A stretch of 64,000 nucleotides of DNA from Sporobolomyces roseus (GCA_016617785.1 JADILM010000001.1:3782001-3846000), one strand, 5' to 3'; shown: positions 23,363-35,637, numbered from the stretch's first letter. Translations and numbers: made by a program. The notes: generated by a model from the sequence alone, not told the origin.

Positions 23363-25291
23363 ATGGATCCTCTACCTCAATTCTCAAGAATCGCGCCTCC
23401 TCGTTCTCGTCGACCACCCTCCCTCCGCTCCTTTCGACCTTCAACTCACTCCCTTTCGGCACTCGCGACATACCTGTCGTTCCTACTAGCAAGTTCTTGG
23501 GTCAGTAGCGTAAGCGCTCAAAATGCGAATACCGCTATTAATCTCGACGAGATGGAAACTATGTGCGTCCTCTCTTCTCCCTCTCTTCGCACACACATCA
23601 GGATCTGGCCTGACTCGACAACGATGAAACAGGTTCAATTTTGGAGGTAAGGTAGCAAACATTGATTTGCGAGATGATGTTTGAGGGTCAAAAGCTCATA
23701 TGTTCGGTGTTTGATCGAGTCGACAGATTCGTGGAGTACAACAGGGTACGTACCGGAGACTGGCAGAGTGCGAGAATTAGAGGGAATAGGAAAGGTGAGT
23801 CGAGGAAATGCGGACGATACTTGCGACGAGAGGGTAATTTCACTAACCTCTGCCTCATCATTCTCGCAGACGAGTTCAGGAGGCTACAGTAAGTCCCTCT
23901 TATCTCTCTCTTCCTCCTTCGCGTTAACACGTCTCTCCTCTCGACAGATTGGATTCAGTACCTCGCCTACGCCAACCCAAAACTCTCGACTTCCTACTAT
24001 GACCTAGCTCGTTCCGAGGCTACCACGAACAACACGATCGTGTCGGCCACAGTACCTTGTTTCATCGATCAAGTGAATATTTGGAAGAAATGGTTTACCG
24101 GGAATGAGAGCGAGGTTAAGTGGAACTCGAATACTACCTTGTTCAGTGAGTACAGATCTCCTTTACTCGATGGGCGTCTAGGGGAGCTGATAGTGTCAGA
24201 GCGGATGGTTTAGCCGTTTGGTTCGGAATCAACGACGTCGGTGAGCTTTACTTTCATTCTTGTCGCAGTCACTCGTAACAATCGCTGAATCAGTCTGCTC
24301 TCTCTAGGTTTCGCTACAGTTTCGAATCAGAATAGCTCCGAGCAACAACCTCACATCTTCATCACTTACTGGAACGTGATCAACACGCTCTACGCCGCAG
24401 GAGGTGAGTTTTCCTTTCTTTTTTCATCTCTTCGCACCCACTCATTTCGAGCACCTATCTGATTCCGCCTCGAACTACGAACAGCTCGTAATATCCTTCT
24501 GATGGGTGTTCCTCCGACACATCGAACTCCGTTCATTCAAGGGACGAACGAGCTCATTATCTCGACTCTCGAACGATACATCTCCGAGTACGTTCTCTCC
24601 ATTCCCTCTTCGCCCATACTTTCGCTCACTCTCATACAACAGGTACAATCACCGGCTCTACGATTTTGCGACAGCACTCCCACGAACCTACCCCAAAATG
24701 AACGTAGCTCTATTCGATACGGGTAGTTTCCTCAACACGATCCTGGATCATCCAGAACAGTACGGGTTCAAGCACTCGAAGTATTTCTGTGAGGAATATG
24801 GAGCGAATAAGAATAGACCGAATGATAGTCTCGAGATCTGTGGTGCACCGTTGGAACAGTTCGTTTGGTACGATACTTATCAGTGAGTTTTTTTGCGATC
24901 GTTCTCTACGCTCTATACATGGAGAAGCTGACTCAGCTCGCTCTGGTCTCGTAGTCCGACATGGGCAGTTCATCGGTTGCTCGCATCGGTCCTCGTAGAG
25001 GTTAGTTCTCCCATTCTCCAATCCTCTTTCGAATCCTCCTTGCAGTCGAAATCCTTCCGCTTACTGACCACTCGCCATCTCTTCCCCCACTAGATGCTTT
25101 CTCCACCCGAACCACAATTCGATGCCCCTTATACAACCCTAACGATTCTCCCCGAAATGCTCGCTGCCGATCCGAGCGGAACTTCTTCCCAATCTCATTC
25201 AGTCGCATCACGGGGAATCGAGTTCGACTGGGGGCTCCTGAGCTTTGTCGTCGGAGCTACAGTACTGGGGATGCTGGCGGGATCGCTGTGA
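23363..25291 (+). CDS. secreted SGNH/GDSL esterase (CE16-like), possibly GPI-anchored
   Basis: Extracellular esterase. The start MDPLPQFSR is followed by a basic stretch and then a hydrophobic signal anchor or signal peptide ending near VSSVSAQ. Catalytic motifs: FNFGDSWSTTG (block I, nucleophile Ser of GDS), WFGINDVG (block III, Asn) and WYDTYHPTWAVH (block V, Asp and His). The arrangement matches SGNH hydrolases related to fungal CE16 acetylesterases; substrate is not readable. Several Asn-x-Ser/Thr sites lie in the middle. The C-terminus has a Ser-rich stretch followed by a hydrophobic tail (LLSFVVGATVLGMLAGSL) that ends the protein, which fits a GPI-anchor signal or a C-terminal TM. The nucleophile Ser is split from the upstream Gly-Asp by an intron (acceptor near 23728). 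Confidence 0.87.
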
Positions 25292-25602
25292 GCGACTTGA
25301 GAAGAGAGCGATAGGAGGAGAGGGCCGGGGAGAGGAGAGCAGGTCGTTGTATGGGTCGTTAGCATCTTTCGTTCGTTTGCATTCATACATTGTTGTCATC
25401 ATCCGACGCGTAGCTGAAGCTCCTGGGAGCTCGGGATGGTCAACGAAGAAGGATGCCATCTCTCGAACGCGATTCTTTGAAAGCTCAGAAGACGGCACAA
25501 AATTGAACACGACTTTTCACACTTCTAGTAATGAGCGACAGTGTACTTAAGCTCGTCTAAGTATCCTCCTGACTCCCGTGCCTCTTCTGACTCGATTCAG
25601 CC
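25292..25602. other. convergent 3' intergenic region
   Basis: 311 nt between two stop codons (esterase on +, bZIP on -). It should hold both 3' UTRs and polyadenylation sites. No coding evidence or structured element was seen. Confidence 0.35.
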
Positions 25603-26938
25603 TCAAACATCCTTCAGAGCATTCTTGACGTTCGGATTCACCTGCGTTTTCTCGCTAATGATATCCCTCAACCATCGATTCTGCGAAGTGAGCTACAGCC
25701 GTGAGTGAGGAAGGGGTGAGCACACAAGCTCCATAGATCCAGTCAAGTGGAGAGATGCGAAAACGTACCGCTTCTTTCTCCTTTTCCAACTTTTCGAGTT
25801 TGATTCGTAGCTCAGCTGCCGTTTCTTGAAGGACAACGTTTCGTTGTTTCTTCTTCGCTCGAAATCGAGCTATGGTGCAAAGCGAGAAGAGTCAGTCCTT
25901 ATCGTCGAACGCGAGCTGAGCTCAAAGAAGGGTGAAAGAGGACTGACCACTAGCCTCTGTATTTCTTCTCCGTTTGTCCTCCTCCAACTCCTCGTTCGTC
26001 ATTAGCTCTCGTCCAGCTGAAGTAGGTGTCTCGACACCTCCTTCAGAATCTTGTCGAGAGGGAGCTCGAGAGGCTCGTCGAGAGCGTGAAGGTTTCGAGG
26101 GGCGAGGGGATGGAGCTGCTGAAGGTGTCTCTACTGCTGAAGGAGTTCTTACTGCAGTTTCGACGGGGTCTATTGATGGAAGAGTTGCGGAGAGGGGAGG
26201 AACAGTGAAGGAAGGGAAATGCGACTGAACGGGAAACCCAGGGGGAGTTGAATGAAGCGGAGGAATACTCAGGTCGACATTCGAATGAGATTGAGGATAT
26301 AGTGTCGTCCAATCGAAGGAAGGTTCTGCGACTGTCAGACCATGGGGATGGAGGGAAGCGTGAAGTGCGGGCGAAGGATCGGGAAGGATTGGAGGGGTGA
26401 AGAATGGTGTGGGCGAGTCACTTTGGAACACTGTCGATGCCCAGATGTCGAGATTGTTTCGAGCGTTGATCAGTTCGTCAAGGTGAGTCGAGGTGAGTCT
26501 GTCTGGGAGTGATGAAGAGGTCGAGGAGGACAGGGATAGCTGTAGTTCGTTGAGGCCGTCGAGACGCGAGAACGGCATTGAAAGGGAAGGAAGGAGGGCG
26601 AGAGAAGGGGAAGAATGCTGAATGTGCTCGAAGTGAGGTGAAGCGAGAGATTCGGAGGGGTCGAGGGTGTGGAATTGTTCGAGTGTGGATGCGGCGAGAC
26701 GAGATTGAACGTGAGCTGTTTGATGTTGATTGAGCAGAGCTTGTGACAGCGCGGCTAGTTGAACTGGCGACAACCGAGTATTCTGAATCTGCGAAAGAAT
26801 GATTGAAGGTTCGGAAGGAGCTTCGGGGGCTGACGAGGGACGGCCGAGAGTTGAGTCGGAGGCAGTCGAAGAAGTCGCGTACAGCGAGGTGAGTGAAGGG
26901 AGATAGAAAGCTGGATCCGATGGATCCTCCTCCTCCAT
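25603..26938 (-). CDS. bZIP transcription factor of the CYS3/Zip1/MetR type
   Basis: Nuclear regulator with a C-terminal bZIP. Start MEEEDPSDPAFYLP at 26938 is the first ATG of the frame. The first 290 residues are Ser/Pro-rich activation-domain-like sequence with scattered SP and TP sites. The basic region DKRRRNTEASARFRAKKKQR, split by an intron after EAS, is nearly identical to that of Neurospora CYS-3 and fission yeast Zip1. The leucine zipper (LRIKLEKLEKEKEALTSQN) and a short tail ending ALKDV (stop 25603-25605) follow. Family members activate sulfur-assimilation genes, or in Zip1 the cadmium response, and are controlled by SCF-Met30-type ubiquitin ligases. A CYS3-like enzyme gene lies 7 kb away; direct regulation is inference. 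Confidence 0.88.
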
Positions 26939-27270
26939 GCAGCTTTCCCGTTTAGACCAAGCAGCGCCGCATGGTGAGCGATTCGACACAAGCGTGAAGC
27001 ATAAATCTCGAGCACATCATTCGAAGCCATCGAAGCGCAAGCCGTCAGATTCGGAAGAGGTGAGAAATTGTGTGATCGACTGCGGACGTCGAGAAAGGGT
27101 CAATTTTCTCCCTCGAGGTACCGTATAACCTGAGCTAGCCTTCGCGATAGGCTCCAGTAGTAACGATGATACAGTGTAAATTGGCACTTTCACGCCTTCC
27201 CTTCTCGTTCAGCTCGAGCTCGAAGACTGACGAAAACGGTGTAAGCTGATGAAACGTTTGGATCCGCTGT

Positions 27271-28517
27271 TCACAGACTCGAGTGAGCTACGAGGCATGA
27301 AGAATAGAGAGTAAAAAGAGACGAACAGAAAGAAGGCAAGCCTTTGAACCCTTCTTCAGCGAGTAATGTTCGAATCCTGTCAAGTTTCGCCAAAGCCGCT
27401 TGACGGTCTCCTCCACCCTTGATGTCTTCGCTCAAAGTCTTGATCTCCCTTCGCCTCGAGTCACTGCGAGCGATCTCGGCTGGAGAGGCGGAACAGACTT
27501 GACACAGACATCGCTCGAAGCCAAAAGATTCGTAGAGTGCCGCTTCGCGTTCTGCTTTAGTCGAGGTGACGAGTCCTGGAATGTATTCGATAGTGACCTC
27601 GGAGCCGGAAGGGACTGGCGTCGTTGCGTAAACTTCCATTCTGAGCGTGTTGAACTGTTGCGAGAGAATCGAGAATCAGCCTACGAAGTTCCGAATCTCG
27701 AGATAATCGCGCTTACGTTCATGACTTGCGAAGCATTTGGGGTGCTGTACCGTCCAGTAAGGTCAGCTCTCGGTCAGATGAGGTCGTGATTCATGATACG
27801 CACCAGGAATGGTTGATTCTGTTCGAAGAGAAGATCAACGCAAAGTCGAAATGAAAAAATGAGCCAACGCAGAACGTACCGTGAGATCTTGGGGAACATC
27901 ATTGAGACAGTAGTACTACCGCTGTACCCTTGTACAGGTGGTATAGCGATCGAGAAGCCATTCGCAGCCCTTCTCGAAAGTATTTCGTCAAGATGCGAAT
28001 CCTTCGCGACGACCGGGGCGAGCGACATGTAAACGCTCTTCTCCTGCTCCGTCATTTGGTCGAATAATTCCTTTGCTCCTTCCGCATTCAGCTTTGTTGG
28101 CCAGATAGCTATAGGTCTTTCAGCGATGAGTCGCTCTCCCTTTTCGAGGTTCTTCTCGGCGACAGCTCCAAATCCCTTGCTGTGACCGACTCTCCCAATT
28201 CAGCTAATCAGTCGGAATATGATGCAGGCAGAGTTGGCTTACCCTTTGATCGAGACAACCTTCCAAGGGGGAGTATGAAGTTGAGATTCATCTTCCTCCT
28301 CTAACGCGTTCGCTACGAGCAATCCAAATAGTACAGGCAGTACACTGTGATCTACTGCAGGTATCGAGTTGGCTGCTAGGTCGACTGTAGCTGAGGCTGA
28401 AGAGGAGGATGACCAGAAAGTTCGGCGAGTTGATTGAGGGAGAGGGGTGTTTCGAATCGCTGATTGGCGTTGTCCATTGCGTAAGATTGGTCTGAATGTA
28501 CGTAGACTTCGATGCAT
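27271..28517 (-). CDS. SET-domain protein with predicted mitochondrial presequence
   Basis: Probable protein-lysine methyltransferase of the SMYD-like/fungal SET type. The N-terminus (MHRSLRTFRPILRNGQRQ) is basic, with regularly spaced Arg and Ser and no acid for over 40 residues, as in mitochondrial presequences. The SET domain begins with KGFGAVAEKNLEKGERL (the KGxGxxA and ERG-like block). It contains INHSCTPNASQ (the NHSCxPN motif) and EVTIEYIPG (the GEE-xx-x-Y block), then a post-SET-like CLCQVC. These elements span three introns, one of which splits Cys of NHSC. The C-terminal helix-rich tail ends AHSSL. The substrate cannot be told. Whether the end is at 27271 with or without a terminal intron is unclear, since the frame stays open either way. 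Confidence 0.8.
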
Positions 28518-28812
28518 GTCTTTGAGAGGTGAAGGAAGACTGGGAGAGGAACGACCGCTCTTCAGGATCGAATCTTCGAATCTCTCGCAAGGACGGAGAC
28601 AATGGTTGTGATTAGGGCCAGAACGTAAAACTTTATTTCGAGAGTGATTATATAGGCAAGTAGAGTAGACAAAGTCACACGCGGGTAAGAGAGAGTAGAA
28701 ATGCGAAGGAGTGCGTGCGACGATGATAGGAGGGAAAAAACGAAGGGGGTAGTGCGGGAGTCTAGTAGATGAGAGAAAGCAAAGAAAGAGAGAACAACGC
28801 TGATCGAGACAA
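28518..28812. other. intergenic, SET promoter and PMA1 3' end
   Basis: 295 nt between the SET start and the PMA1 stop on the same strand. It contains A-rich runs on minus near 28620-28660, likely PMA1 3' UTR. No coding evidence. Confidence 0.3.
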
Positions 28813-31800
28813 TTAAGCACGAAGAGCGGCACCAGATTGGGTAGCCTGGCGAGATGAGAATCGCTGGAGTTCGGCGTTCGACACTGGAAAATTGAAAATT
28901 GAAGTCAGCGACGACGAAGGGTGCTGTGAAGCTAAGGGGAATGGAATCACTATTGACTTTCTTTCCACCGAGACCAACAGACTGTTGGGCACGCTTGAGG
29001 AAGGAGACTCGGTTGGAGTAGAGAGACTCGTGTCGGGATTGAGTGCGAGTAACGGTCATGTCGACGGGCTTGGGTCCGTTCCTGAAGGAGAGAGGAGAGA
29101 GTTGGTTAGCAAGCAGATCGAAGAAGAGTGGAAGAGGAAGGACGAGAGGGAAGAGGAGGAAGATGAAAAACATACTTGTTTCGCCTGTTGTTGTACGCCT
29201 TGACTCCAGCCCTGACTCCGAACTTGACAAAGTCGAGAGGGAAGAACCAGATCTAGATATATAAGCAATGTCAGCGTCTGCAGCACTCGTAGAAGAGAAA
29301 GAAAAAAGACTCACGAAGTTCCAGATCCAGGTGATACCGATCCATCCACCAGAGATACCACGAACATCGGTGAAACCCCAGTCTCCGTAAGCGGCGATGA
29401 TCGACGAGATGAGTTGAGCAAGGCAGAAAGCGAGGAAGAGGGCAACCGAGGGTCGCTCCATGAAGAAGAAGGAGTGGGAACGAGTGATGAAGATAAGAGC
29501 TTGCGAGATTTGAGCGACTTGGAGGTAGATGATCATGTGGAGTTCGGGATCGTTGTGGTCGGTGATGTTGGAGACACCGAATCGGTTGCTGAAGAACTCG
29601 GTGTAGACGATGACGCAGAAGAAGGCGATGGTTCCAGCGGCGAGGTAGAGACCGTAAGCGAAAGCGTAGGTGAAAATCTCTCCGAGATCCCAAGAGTCGG
29701 GAGTCGAGGAAGGAAGGACACGATCGAGGGAGAGGGTCATGATGGTACCGTCGTTGAGGAGGGCGATAATAAGAACCATGAAAGGAGGGAAATCGAATTG
29801 GAAAGCGAAAGCCATGACAGCGAAACCGACGACTGTTGGAGAGGAGGAAAGTCAGCAAATTGAGCTAGAAAAGTGCGAGAAACAGAGAGAAGGGAGACTA
29901 ACCGATACGGATGGTAACAGCGCAAGCGTAGATCGAGTAGTTACGCATACGTTGGAAGATGACACGAGATTGACGGATGGCGTGAACGATGGTCGAAAGT
30001 CCGGGTTCGGTAAGAACGATATCGGCGGCACCTCGAGCGGCATCGGTAGCACCCTCGACGGCAATACCGACGTTGGCACGGGAGAGAGCGGGAGCATCGT
30101 TGGCACCATCACCAGTCATGGCGCACAAGTGACCGAGTCCTTGAAGACGTTTGACGATTTCGTACTTGTGTTCGGGGAAGACTCCAGCGAAACCATCGGC
30201 GTCGAGGATCATCTCGTCGATGTTGGCGTGCTTTCCATCGACGGGGAAACCTCCAGTTTGAAGGACCTTGGCGGGGTACATGTGATCTCCGAGACCTAGA
30301 CGACGACCAGTTTCCTTTGCGATAGCGAGTTGATCACCGGTAACCATCTTGACCTTGACTCCGAGAGTTTGAGCGTCGTCGATAGTTTGCTTGGTGTCGT
30401 CACGGGGAGGATCGAAGATAGCGAGGAGACCGACAAGTTCGAAACCGTTACCTTCGTCGTCCTTGTTGTTGCTGGGGACGTCCTCGGTGGCGACAGCGAG
30501 GGCACGGAGACCACGCATGGCGAATTCTTCAACGTCGCGTTCGAGTTGATCCTCGACTTCGGCGGTCTTGTTGCGGGAGCAGAGTTCGATAATGATACCA
30601 GTCATACCCTTGGTGACACGCTTCATTTTGCCGGTAGATTCTTCGATGTAGGTGATTTCGGTACGCTTGTCGACGGGGTTGAAAGGCTTGAAGTCGAGAA
30701 GTTTGATACCCTTGCGAGCGTCTCCAACATTGGGGATAGCGCCGACAACACATCTGCGAGGAGGGAGAATCTCGTCAGATCGCTGCAGAAATGGATGACA
30801 GGCAAAGAGAGAGCGGCTCACGTGTCGATAGCGTCCATGTTTTCGGTACGGGAAGCGTAAGCAGCGTTGAGGATAACTTCATCGGGACCCATCTCGGTGT
30901 AAGTCTTGAGGGTAGACTTGTCGATAGTGAGCTTGTTGGTGGTAAGCTAGACACGTGAGAGGAGATCAGGGTCAGCGAAAGGAAACTAGAAAAGTCGAGA
31001 AAAAGTTGCAAACTCACAGTTCCGGTCTTGTCGGAGCAGAGGATGGTAACACCAGCGAGCTCCTCGATGGCAGTGATACGGGTAACGATAGCCTTGTACT
31101 TGGCGAGTTGTTGAGCTCCGACAGCGAGAGTGACGGAGAGAACGGTAGGCATGGCAATGGGGATACCACCGATCAAGAGTACGAGGATGTTGTCGAGACC
31201 GCGACGGTAAGAGTAGTGGAATCGGGGGTAAAGAATGACGATTTCGAGGACGATGAAGATTCCGATGGAGACCAAGCAGAAGAGACCGATTTGAGCGAGA
31301 ATAGCCTGAAGACAAGTCGAAGAACCGTCAGTTTTTTTTCGTACAAGTCCAACGAGGGGAGAAAATGGTGGCTCACCTGGAGATGACCGGTAGAGTCATC
31401 ATCGGCACCGACAAGGGAAGCAGCACGTCCGAAGAAAGTGTTGGCACCGGTAGCGATAACGACACCTTCAGCCTCTCCTTGCTTGCAGATCGAGGAAGAG
31501 AAGCACTGGTCTCCAACCTTCTTTCCTTGAGGGAGCGATTCACCAGTAAGACCGGCTTGATCGATGGAAACGTTGATAGCGTCGTAGAGACGGCAATCGG
31601 CGGGAACGATATCTCCAATCTTGAAGGCGACGACATCTCCGGGAACGAGGTCAGACGATTCGATTTCGAGCCAGGCGCCATCACGACGGCACTTGGCCTT
31701 GGGGGCGAGGGACTCCATAAGGGCCTTGACAGCGTTACCAGCGGATCGTTCTTCGTAGAAACCGATACCAGAGTTGATGAACAGGAGGAGGACGATACCG

Positions 31801-32553
31801 ACGAAATCTTGCCAATCTGGGGGTCGGCCTCCACCGTTGGAGAGTGCGATAGCTACGAGAGCAGCTCCTTCCATGACCCATGAGAGAGGGTTCCACATGA
31901 AGCTAAAAGAAGAGTGCATTTATTCAATCAGCTTTTTTCGCTCTTTTTCGAACAACTTTTGCAGGAAGCAGACATACGAGAGGAACTGGAGGAGAGCGGA
32001 AGTCTCCTTGTGTTCAAGTTTGTTGGGTCCGAAGATGTCGCGACGACGGTCAGCCTCGGCGTTGGTAAGACCTTCTTCCTTACACCTGTTTCAAGACGAT
32101 TCATCAGTACAACACTCTCTAGAATGTGCCGTGATTCGAATAGTCGAGTAGGCGATTCGATCCAATAAGATCGGAGAGGGAAAAAAGGAGGGGGAGATAT
32201 TGTTTTTTTTGGGGGAAGCGAGGCAGGAGTCGAAAAAACTCACTGGAGAAGAGTCCAAACATCCTCGAGTTCAACTTGCTCGAGATCAACCTTGTCCTTG
32301 TCGTAAAGATCCTCAGCCTTGAGCTCAATGGTGCTCATATCAACGAGTGCGTGTTTCGTCTCTCGCTCCTCCTCTGTTTCGGTGTTATCCGCCAACTCAG
32401 TCAGCCCAATTCTCCCTTTTAGACCACCTCGAGCGTATGAGAGAGCGTACCGAAGGTCTTGTCGAAACGACCAGGTTCCTTCTTAGCGGGAGCGGCAGCC
32501 GCAACGGGCTTTTCATTAGTGACCTCGGGGGTCGTCTTCTCAACTCCAGACAT
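28813..32553 (-). CDS. PMA1: plasma membrane H+-ATPase (P3A-type)
   Basis: Essential proton pump that drives nutrient uptake and pH homeostasis. It starts [11 protein letters not shown], with an N-terminal segment rich in Ala/Pro/Lys, and ends AALRA (28813). Landmarks: [10 protein letters not shown] (TM1), LTGESLP, the phosphorylation loop [40 protein letters not shown] and [19 protein letters not shown]. Ten TM segments fit the hydrophobicity. The C-terminal autoinhibitory domain contains [12 protein letters not shown] and QQSVGL, then a Ser/Gln-rich tail rich in possible phosphosites. About ten introns. Codon use is strongly biased to C- and G-ending codons (ATC, ACC, GTC, AAG), unlike most neighbours, as expected for very high expression. 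The bias also leaves long antisense open frames in this interval. Confidence 0.98.
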
Positions 32554-32900
32554 GATGATCGAGTCTTGAAGAGGGTGAAGAGGGGAAGTAATATAAGTCT
32601 AGAAGCTGTAGCACTTGAAGAAAGTCGGATCGAAGTCGAGATAAGGGAGGTAAGTTTGTTGGGAGGAAAGAGAGAGGGGAAGAGGGGAGAGGAGAGAAAG
32701 GGTGCCGGCGGATTGGTTGGATCTGCTAGCGAGAGGAGAGTTGTTGTTTTCAACTAACGAACGCTTCTTGAAAGGCGACGAAAGAAGAGGGTTGGTGGAC
32801 GGGGGAGAAGAGAAGAGAGAGAAGGAGGGAAAAAAGTTCGGAAGGGTTGGCTGGCGAGGGAGGGTGAAAAAAAAAAACAGAAGAGGAAGGCGAGTAGGAA
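32554..32900 (-). promoter_or_regulatory. PMA1 core promoter and pyrimidine-rich leader
   Basis: Read on minus, the 350 nt before the PMA1 ATG are dominated by C/T tracts (for example 32640-32700 and 32800-32870), a pattern common upstream of highly expressed fungal genes. A CCAAT box lies at 32712-32716 (ATTGG on +), about 160 nt upstream of the start. No clear TATA box. Confidence 0.5.
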
Positions 32901-35637
32901 ATTCAAAGTGATTCTTACTATTTACTTCAGGGGCGAGAAGGCCAAACAAAAACCTTACCCCCTTTTCTTTTTTCAAGAGATTTCCGACGCGCACTTTCTG
33001 CCCCGCGAGTCCCGTTCAGATCCAAATCAGGGTTTTGACCTAGGTTCGAACTTTTGCGTGTCTCCCTTCCGTCGTCGGCCGGCATCTTTCTCTCGTGGCT
33101 TTTTCGCAAGTTCGTCGTTCGTCTCGTCTTTTCTGTTCGTCGCAACAAAGCTTCATCTGTTTTTCTCGTTGCCGCTCACCTCCCATGAGAGTCCTCCCCC
33201 AAGATAGCTGAAGAGTTTCTGTTTGTGACTAGTTCCGAAAGCAAGCTTGTCCCGTTGAATCGCGAATCCTTCTCCCTCTCTCGTCTCTGGTTCTCTTGAG
33301 CTCTGTCTCTCCTCTCTCATTTGCTCTCCTCTCGGAAACCGGACGAGTAACGCTGTACCTTGGCCAGTCTGTGTTTGATTGGTGTCTTTTTTCCTGCACA
33401 CACGACTGGCTTCCGACGAGTCCGATCAGATTTGTTTATCCTGCAAAGAGAGCTGTTCGATTGGAACGACTTTCCAAGACCTCTCTCTTGACTTACGAGA
33501 GCGCAATACTCGCAAACCGTCGTTACTAGAAGCTAGAATACTTGTATAGGCCGAAAGAGCAACGAAATCTAATTCTGTTGCGCGCTTCCTCCCGATACCG
33601 AATTTCGTGCCGTCGTCGTGGTCGAGCGGGCTTTCCTCTTCATCTCGTTGTCATTTCTCGAGCCTCCGTTGCCGAGTACCTCGGTAGGAGGAAGGGCTCC
33701 GTGGCATCCGTGTCGAGTGGCACATCGATTAAAAGCCATCTCTCCCCTCGAGGCATTTCTGTCAAAAGGAGAGCCATTTCTCCCATCTTCTTGAAAGATC
33801 GCCCAAGATAACCTATCGTCGTATACGGGGAGAAAATCACGCCCATGCTGTTTGCAAGGACGGAGAAGGAGGAATGGCGCTTGAGCTCGGTCGCTAGAAG
33901 AAGGGGAAGCCAGCTCCCCCTCTTTCTACCCACTCGCGCTCGAGTGCAGTTGAGCGGACGTAGCAAACGACTGTGGACTAGCGTACGAAGGGATCTACAA
34001 CCCCCGTTCAGCCAAGGTAGCCTCCGCGCCCAGTTGAATCTCAAGCTCCTCTATCGTCTTTACCCCTCCCCCAACGACGCGCTGAGCCCCTCTCGTACTC
34101 TACCGAGCTTGGGATACTATAAGTGAAACCCCCTCGCTTCGCTGTCCAATCCTAGAAATGCAAAATGAAGTAATCTGCCCTCTCCGAAGTTTCTTATCTT
34201 TTTCTGATTTGAGCTATTAAACACACGCGGTCGTCGTGATTTTCCGTTCCGTCAGAGAGCGGACATCTCAGTACAGTACTTCCCTTGATCCAGCCGAAGC
34301 GGCAGTACAAGATCGATAAAGTCGTTGGAGTGAGACGCTAGCTAGAACAAGTGTCGTAGCTGAGAGCCAATCGATGGAAAAAAACTCCGGCTGCGAATTC
34401 GCATTCGTTTGTAATTGACCGTACAGATATAGTATGTAGTCGAGACAGACCTTACGAAAATGTAATCGAGCCTATCAAACGAGAGAGGATGAGGGGGAAA
34501 AAAGTCACTTTGCAATTTCCTTCTCGCCTGAGACGACTCGAGACCTTCAACCGCCCAAAAACGGCCCTTGATCGTTCTTCCTTCCCACTGTTGCGAGCGC
34601 ACGTTGCACGAGCGAATCGATAACGGAAAAGCTCGGGAGACATAGCAGTTGTACTAGAGCTTGAAAAAGTAACGGATTCCCCTTCGCAAGCTATTTCTCG
34701 CCTTCTTTATCAGACGAATCTTGCTCTACGACTTGCAAACAGGCTCTCCTACCTCAAAGACTATTCGAAGATTGTCGAGGCTACCGAAGTACGGCGCTTC
34801 TTCTGACAAGGTCGAATATTGATGACAGGCGGCTCGTTTTCGCATTCTTCGAGTTCAATCCGTTTCGCTCTCCTCGTCGAAGACTCTCGTTTCGCACAAT
34901 ACTAGGGTTCATTCAACGACGACTCGAAAGGCTCTAGAGAAGGAACGCAGCGTCACGGGCAAGTGAAAGTCGTGCTCGATCTGCTGTTCAGATGGAAGAG
35001 TCTCCACCTCGACTGGCAGATTCACCGTGACCTCGAGAGATAGTCATCGACGACATCCAGACGACATTAAGAGCTCTACCTTGATGCTACCATACTCAGA
35101 GCCGACAGAGTCGACAGTGAAGTGCTCCCGTCGACGGTCGAAAGCTTGAAACGCCGAATCTTGATGCCTCTCTGCGGTTGCACGTCGGGTCTCGTATCAG
35201 GGCCGACATGGGGTGATTATGAGGATCTCTGTACCGTGAAGGACCCGCGCGAGGAGAGGTCACAGGACAACTTAGACACTTTGACAACGACGACAAATTA
35301 ATTCGATCGTAGTGGTGGCTCTATCTGCGGGATTGCCTCGCAATCGCCGTATCGTCATAGCAATAGCGGATCTTCACGGCTGAACTGTTGTCTCGAGCAA
35401 GAGAGAGGAGAGAAGCATGAGAATGCTTCGCAGACGGCGACAAGTTGCGAAACGTCAAATTTTCGAAGAATCGAAACGATCCTTATTTTCGATATCGCTG
35501 TACGGAATTGCAAGGCTCGAATACTCGACGAATGCTCGAACTGAGATCGAGACAAGATTCGAAGTTGCGAAAACTTGAGCCTCTCCCTTGCTCCAAGTCA
35601 CTTTCACTTCCAACCTCGACAACCTCGAACCACCCTC
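32901..35637. other. large gene-poor interval between PMA1 and the F-box gene
   Basis: About 2.7 kb with no supported gene on either strand. Short open frames occur on both strands at 33.5-34.1 kb but overlap each other and show no domain. I looked for tRNA boxes and tandem repeats and found nothing convincing. Distal PMA1 regulatory sequence, a non-coding transcript, or degraded coding sequence are all possible. Confidence 0.35.

Noticed and set aside
29414..30860. Long plus-strand ORFs inside PMA1
   Set aside because: They are antisense to PMA1 exons, have low-complexity Gly/Asp/Ser composition and no start context or domain. Explained by PMA1 codon bias.
33542..34126. Overlapping open frames on both strands upstream of PMA1
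   Set aside because: Frames of 89-134 codons overlap on opposite strands, show no recognisable domain and no intron structure like the real genes around them.
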